From NCBI GenBank assembly GCA_963693315.1, contig OY856186.1:379105522-379169521 (forward strand): 64,000 bases of DNA, given 5' to 3'. Under the pieces are notes generated by a model. The model worked only from the letters and a program-made list of their open reading frames with translations, was not told where the DNA came from and made no database searches. This stretch comes from Diogma glabrata (taxonomy: Eukaryota; Arthropoda; Insecta; Diptera; Cylindrotomidae). The translations under genes were made by a program, and so were the position numbers. Shown one piece after another: positions 59,661 to 64,000 of the stretch (the first letter of the stretch is position 1; every line of letters starts with the position of its first letter).

Positions 59661-62330
59661 AGGGTTCCGTTTTTTATACGGAACACTATTGGTGAGAGTA
59701 CAACGTGTTTTTCACATTATTTCGATTATCTCGTGAACCATTAATCCAATGAACTTAAAATTTGAGGTGCTTATAAAACTAACCTATCCACACAAGATGG
59801 CGGGTTAAAAAATAAATAAAGTTGTGTTCGTTTGTTTTAAGGAGGTACGATGTAAAGCCTTTGAAAACATACATTTTTTTAGCGAGACGAGTAGGGTATC
59901 ATATGAAAGGGCTTTATTTCAGCATTATTTAAAAATATATTTTGGAATTTTTCACCTCACCATTTTTTGTATAATTTTGAAAAATGACGTTTTCGGGATG
60001 TTTTATTGCCCCGATTAACTCCGACCCTACTTCATCGAAAATCTTGACACATATTTGGAATGATAGAAAATTGAGTAGGTTTTTAATGAAAAATATAGAA
60101 AAGTGGCAGACACTAATAACTATATTTATTAAAGGGGTGGGAATGTTAAGGGGTAAAAACATCATTTAAAACCAGGTCATGTGGGGTGTCATTTGAAAGA
60201 GCACTTGATTTTAGAAATATTGCCATTTTTTTTAGAATTTTGCAATGCATAGTTTTTGAATTATTATCAATAAAGTGACACAAAAAGTTGGTCCCCCCCC
60301 TTGCATTTCGAGCCTAATTAACAGAAAAATTTGAAAAAATTCATAGAGACAGGAAGTTTGATAAACTCTGAACGAAAAATATAGCGAACTCTCAAATAAT
60401 TATATTTTTGTGTTTTTAAGGGATTGGGGTGGGGAAGGGTGAAAAAAAACTTTTTTGGCCCAAGCGAGTGGGGTGTCATTTGAAAGAGCTCCAAATTTCA
60501 GAAACTTTACAATTTTTTTTAGAATTTTGTGGTATACAGTTTTTGAGTTATTCTAAAAAATGTGCAAATTCCAGACCGTTCCACCCCCCTACGTTTCGAC
60601 ACTGATTGACAGAAAAAATTGAAAAAATTCACTGAGAGAGGAAATTTGCTATATTTTGAACGAAAATTATAACGAACTCTCAAATAATTATATTTCTGTG
60701 TGTTTAGGGGATGGGTGTAAAGGGGGTAGAAAAAAACTTTTTTTGACCCAAGCGAGTGGGGTATCATTTGAAAGAGCACCAAATTTCCAAAACATTGCAA
60801 TTTTTTTTAGAATTTTGTGGTACACAGTTCCGGAGTTATTCTAAAAAATGTGCAAATTCCAGACCGTTCCCCCCCCCCTACGTTTCGACACTGATAGACA
60901 GAAAAAATTGAAAAAATTCATAGAGATAGGAAGTTTGCTATATTTTGAACGAAAATTATAGCGAACTCTCAAATAATTATATTTCTGTGTGTTTAGGGGA
61001 TGGGTGTGAGCGGGGTAAAAAAAAATTTTTTTTGACCCAAGCGAGTGGGGTATCATTTGAAAGAGCACCAAATTTTCAAAACATTGCAATTTTTTTTAGA
61101 AATTTCCGGTACACCGTTTTGGAGTTATTCTAAAAAATGTGCACATTCCAGACCGTTCCCCCCCCCTACGTTTCGACACTGATTAACAGAAAAAATTGAA
61201 AAAATTCATAGAGACAGGAAGTTTGTTATATTTTGAACGAAAATTATAGCGGACTCTCAAATAATTATATTTCTGTGTGTTTAGGGGATGGGTGTAAAGG
61301 GGGTAAAAAAAAACTTTTTTTGACCCAAGCGAGTGGGGTATCATTTGAAAGAGCACCAAATTTCCAAAACATTGCAATTTTTTTTAGAATTTTGTGGTAC
61401 ACTGTTTCGGAGTTATTCTAAAAAATGTGCACATTCCAGACCGTTCCCCCCCATACGTTTCGACACTGATTGACAGAAAAAATTTAAAAAATTCATAGAG
61501 ACAGGAAGTTTGCTATATTTTGAACGAAAATTATAACGAACACTCAAATAATTATATTTCTGTGTGTTTAGGGGATGGGTGTAAAGGGGGTAAAAAAAAA
61601 TTTTGTTTGACCCAAGCGAGTGGGGTATCATTTGAAAGAACATCAAATTTCCAAAACATTGCAGTTTTTTTTAGAAATTTCCGGTACACCGTTTTGGAGT
61701 TATTCTAAAAAATTTGCAAATTCCAGACCATTCACTCCCCTACGTTTCGACACTGATTGACAGAAAAAATTGAAAAAATTCATAGAGACAGGAAGTTTGC
61801 TATATTTTGAACGAAAATTATAGCGAACTCTCAAATAATTATATTTCTGTGTGTTTAGGGGATGGGTGTGGGGAGAGCAAAAAAAAAACTTTTTTGGAAC
61901 CAAACGAGTGGGGTGTCATTTGAAAGAACACTTAATTTAAGAAACATTGCAATAATTTTTAGAATTCTGCGATGCATAGTTTTTTAGTTATTGATGAAAA
62001 AAAGTGCTATTTTAAGTGTATGTATACCACCCTATATTTCGACGCTGATTTATAGAACAAATATTCCCAATTTAGACTATTAAAATACTTTAGCTAACAT
62101 AAACAGTTATGGATAAGATTTAACCTCAAGTAACATTTTTGATCAATGTAGATGTGATCAACATTTACTATTGACGTTTACGATTAAACATTTATTCTGT
62201 TATGCGTCCATAGTCTGGCGATATAAAGACTTTACAACATAACTTTATGTCATTTATTTTTGATAATGTGTTCTTTTACATTCACGGAACCCTTGGCGAG
62301 CGAATTTTATTCGCACTTGTCCGACTTTTT
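59661..62330 (+). mobile_element. Helentron/HINE-like non-autonomous element with internal tandem array
   Basis: It begins AGGGTTCCGTTTTTTATACG and near its end has ACGGAACCCTTGGCGAGCGA, giving inverted AGGGTTCCG/CGGAACCCT. A hairpin GCGAAT-TTT-ATTCGC and a T-run follow the right-hand copy. It inserted into the T-run of a minisatellite. A 3' hairpin, a T-T target, no coding frame and an internal tandem array are features known for Helentron-derived HINEs. The CGGAACCCT...GCAC-TTG-CCG-TTTT ending resembles widespread insect repeats that I recall from Lepidoptera. The superfamily assignment is inference. Confidence 0.6.
60290..62040 (+). repeat. Tandem array, 288-bp unit, about six copies
   Basis: The marker CCAGACCGTT starts at 60571, 60859, 61148, 61436 and 61723, i.e. 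periods of 288, 289, 288 and 287 bases. Each unit contains a C-run followed by TACGTTTCGACACTGATTGA, GGGGATGGGTGTAAAGGGGG, and GAGTGGGGTATCATTTGAAA. Diverged units precede and follow. The similar 60-100-codon frames on both strands are by-products of the repetition. Confidence 0.95.
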
Positions 62331-63425
62331 ATTTTATTTTGAGAAATAATTTTTCTTTTGGAAAATTTGAACACAATGATTTTTTGAACAGAATTGATTT
62401 TTTAATTTAGTTATCACTAAATGCACTTTTACTCGCGTTTATACGGACTTTCTACTACGTAAGTTTAAACCTCGAACTCCGGACTTCAAACTAATTTGGT
62501 CCGGACTCTGACGGTTCAGAGTCCGGCCATTACGACCGTTAAGGTTCGCTTAAAAGTTAGTCACTCGTTGTGACTAACTGAATATTTTTTGAATACTGCT
62601 TTCTACTACGTTTTAATTATTACTCACTCACTAACTCATTCAATTTTCTATTTTATTTATAGAAAATTGTGAATGAATAATTGACCAATCATGAAATAGT
62701 ACGTTTTTTCTATTTTATGAATGAATATGAATAGTGAAAAAACTTCTCAGCATTTTAATATTTTTAATTAGAATTTTATATATATTTTTTTTGTATACGG
62801 TATTAGATTCGTAATTTCCGTTAGTCGAATTTAATTGTTGTTGTTAGGTTTAATTGGTTTTTAGTTAATATTATATGTTTAGATTATTTTGATTTCAATT
62901 TGGTTTTATAGAAAGAATACCTGAGAATGGAATTTTGATGTGAACGGAAAAATTATTAGATATTTGAATATTTATTAGAACATGTTTTAACATGTTGGAT
63001 TGGTGAAAATGCTTAGCTTAGGTTTTTTGAATTATGTTCGAGAATTTGTTTATTAATTTCATACGATTATGAAATTAGTTTTAGGGAAAAATGTTTACAT
63101 AATTTTCAATGTCTGTAGTTTTAGACATTGTTGCATTTTGTATTTAAAATTAATAGCAAAATAGCTGAGAATGGATTTTGGTGAATAGAAAAACTGTGGG
63201 ATAATTGAATTAATATTTATATTAATTGAAACATGTTTTAACATGTTGGTTTGGGAATGTTTGTTACATCTTATGATGAAATAGGGTTTTGGGTTAGATA
63301 TGGGTTTTAATCATAATGAATTTGGTTCTAATATTTTTATTTGTTTTAATTATATAAAACTACTTTGTGTAGTTTTTAAGATTCATTATCGAGGTTCATG
63401 TATATTCCTGTTTAGGAATACTACA

Positions 63426-64000
63426 GCTCCAACAATTGACGTACTGCTTTCTTCTGCTCTTCTGAAAGCCCTTCTGTCCATTTCTGCACAAGTTGTTCCA
63501 TTTCTGCCTTTTGTTGTTTTGTGTTGACCGAGCAATTGATGTTTTTCTGCTCGCACTTTATTATTTTAGCTACCTCTTTAAATTGTCCTATGATTGATCC
63601 TTTCTTAATTGTTTTCTGCGTATCTGACAGATTTAAAACCCTTACTGGTATTTTGTAATCAGTATCCGATCTAACTAAGGTTTTTCCTATAACGACTTCT
63701 TTACAATTTTGTTGTTCTTCTTTGTTGGCCTCCACAACCCACAACCTGGGTGACCCAGAACCTCCTTCCAATTTTCCCCAAATGATTGTTTCTGATTGGG
63801 GTGGCAGCTTTTCTCTGTGATCCAATATTATTCGACGGACACAATTTGAATCTTCACCATTAAATTGGAGTGGCAACTCAACATTTCCGTACGTGAGTAC
63901 TCCTTTGCCAGCATCAATAACGAATCCATTTGGCCTCATGAAGTCCATGCCCAGGATTACTTCATCCACAATGTCAGCTACAACCACTTCATGTTGAAAG
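63426..64000 (-). pseudogene. Gypsy protease (C-terminal part) and linker to RT, runs off the window
   Basis: On the minus strand the frame enters from the right edge and reads IVDEVILGMDFM, the I-L-G-x-D-F motif that ends retropepsins. A linker follows with EEQKKAVRQLLE, and the LTR-like insertion cuts in at 63425, supplying a stop just inside. The catalytic Asp-Thr/Ser-Gly lies beyond the window. No stop occurs in the visible 190 codons. Confidence 0.88.

Larger units (their letters stand above)
58993..63425 (-). mobile_element. 4,433-bp LTR-like element (giant solo LTR) inserted in gypsy pol
   Basis: Read on minus it starts TGTAGTATTCC and ends ACCCAACCCCCACA (TG...CA). GCTC flanks both sides (58989-58992, 63426-63429), and the gypsy frame is continuous once one copy is disregarded. 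It has no protease, RT or integrase, and its two ends are not repeats of each other, so it is a single LTR, not a whole element. A likely poly(A) signal AATAAA lies near 59155 on minus, with U5-like sequence after it. It contains a minisatellite (59227-59660 and 62331-62405) split by another element; without that insert the LTR is about 1.76 kb. Confidence 0.8.
44467..64000 (-). mobile_element. Ty3/gypsy LTR retrotransposon, 3' part, with two large insertions
   Basis: Minus-strand order from the right edge: protease (63430-64000), reverse transcriptase/RNase H (57575-58988), integrase (56358-57450, then 45126-45223), a polypurine-like AAGTGGAGGGTAA, and the 3' LTR (44467-45111). PR-RT-RH-IN order and the adjoining LTR define Ty3/gypsy. 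No env frame is seen between integrase and LTR. Gag and the 5' LTR lie outside the window. The body is split by an 11,130-bp DNA transposon and a 4,433-bp LTR-like element. The pol part also carries several stops, a frameshift and an altered catalytic codon, so the copy is inactive. Confidence 0.93.

Noticed and set aside
59227..61900. CRISPR-like arrays
   Set aside because: The repeats are contiguous tandem units (70 and 288 bp) without unique spacers, in a eukaryotic context.
60519..61903. A family of similar 60-90-codon frames on both strands
   Set aside because: They recur with the 288-bp tandem unit, have no conserved start context and exist on both strands, so they follow from the repetition.

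Overview
The window looks like a repeat-dominated, strongly AT-rich insect chromosome segment, and Diptera is my best guess. The reasons are the composition, the families seen (hAT elements with TTF-type zinc finger, PIF/Harbinger, Helitron and Helentron, Ty3/gypsy, tRNA-derived SINEs, foldback MITEs), spliced genes with GT-AG introns, a possible insect odorant-receptor remnant and a Gly/His-rich exon typical of insect structural proteins. I see no bacterial-type operon, CRISPR array or rRNA. There is one 200-base assembly gap (9353-9552).

Layout. 1-6.4 kb: a hAT element (2041-6125) with inverted ends and a decayed TTF/DUF4371-type transposase, sitting inside a long (TA)n tract. 6.4-20 kb: no convincing host gene; tRNA-derived SINE-like copies (9.7-10.6 and 14.7-15.6 kb), minisatellites, one MITE, a gypsy LTR fragment and a four-fold GTGACTTACACGACA motif. 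20.0-26.4 kb: a PIF/Harbinger transposase fragment, followed by two 1,286-bp direct repeats that are almost identical, bracket 3.5 kb without pol and are edged by CCAA on both outer sides (LARD-like candidate). 28.0-32.2 kb: a second hAT with a perfect 8-bp target duplication, carrying two smaller palindromic elements. 33.2-34.0 kb: a 9-bp minisatellite that in one frame encodes a Gly/His/Tyr-rich exon. 34-44.4 kb: foldback elements, a Helentron DUF6570 remnant, a SINE copy, a solo gypsy LTR, an odorant-receptor-like fragment and a hAT MITE.

44.467-64.0 kb is the main find: a nest of mobile elements that can be ordered in time. The outermost is a minus-strand Ty3/gypsy retrotransposon (3' LTR 44467-45111; pol running off the right edge). 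It was hit twice. An 11,130-bp DNA transposon (45226-56355, ends CACTG/CACTC, TA duplication) sits in the integrase, and a 4,433-bp LTR-like element (58993-63425, GCTC duplication) sits between protease and reverse transcriptase. The DNA transposon carries a six-exon SAM-like gene whose stop is one base from the start of a C2H2 zinc-finger/transposase gene. A large intron of the first gene holds an intact Helitron (Rep-Pif1 protein, about 1,496 aa). The LTR-like element in turn holds a Helentron/HINE-like element built around a 288-bp tandem array.

The freshest coding capacity is in the Helitron and the two-gene DNA transposon. The gypsy pol is dead (nonsense codons, a frameshift, a changed catalytic residue). 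All identifications come from reading motifs; no database search was possible.
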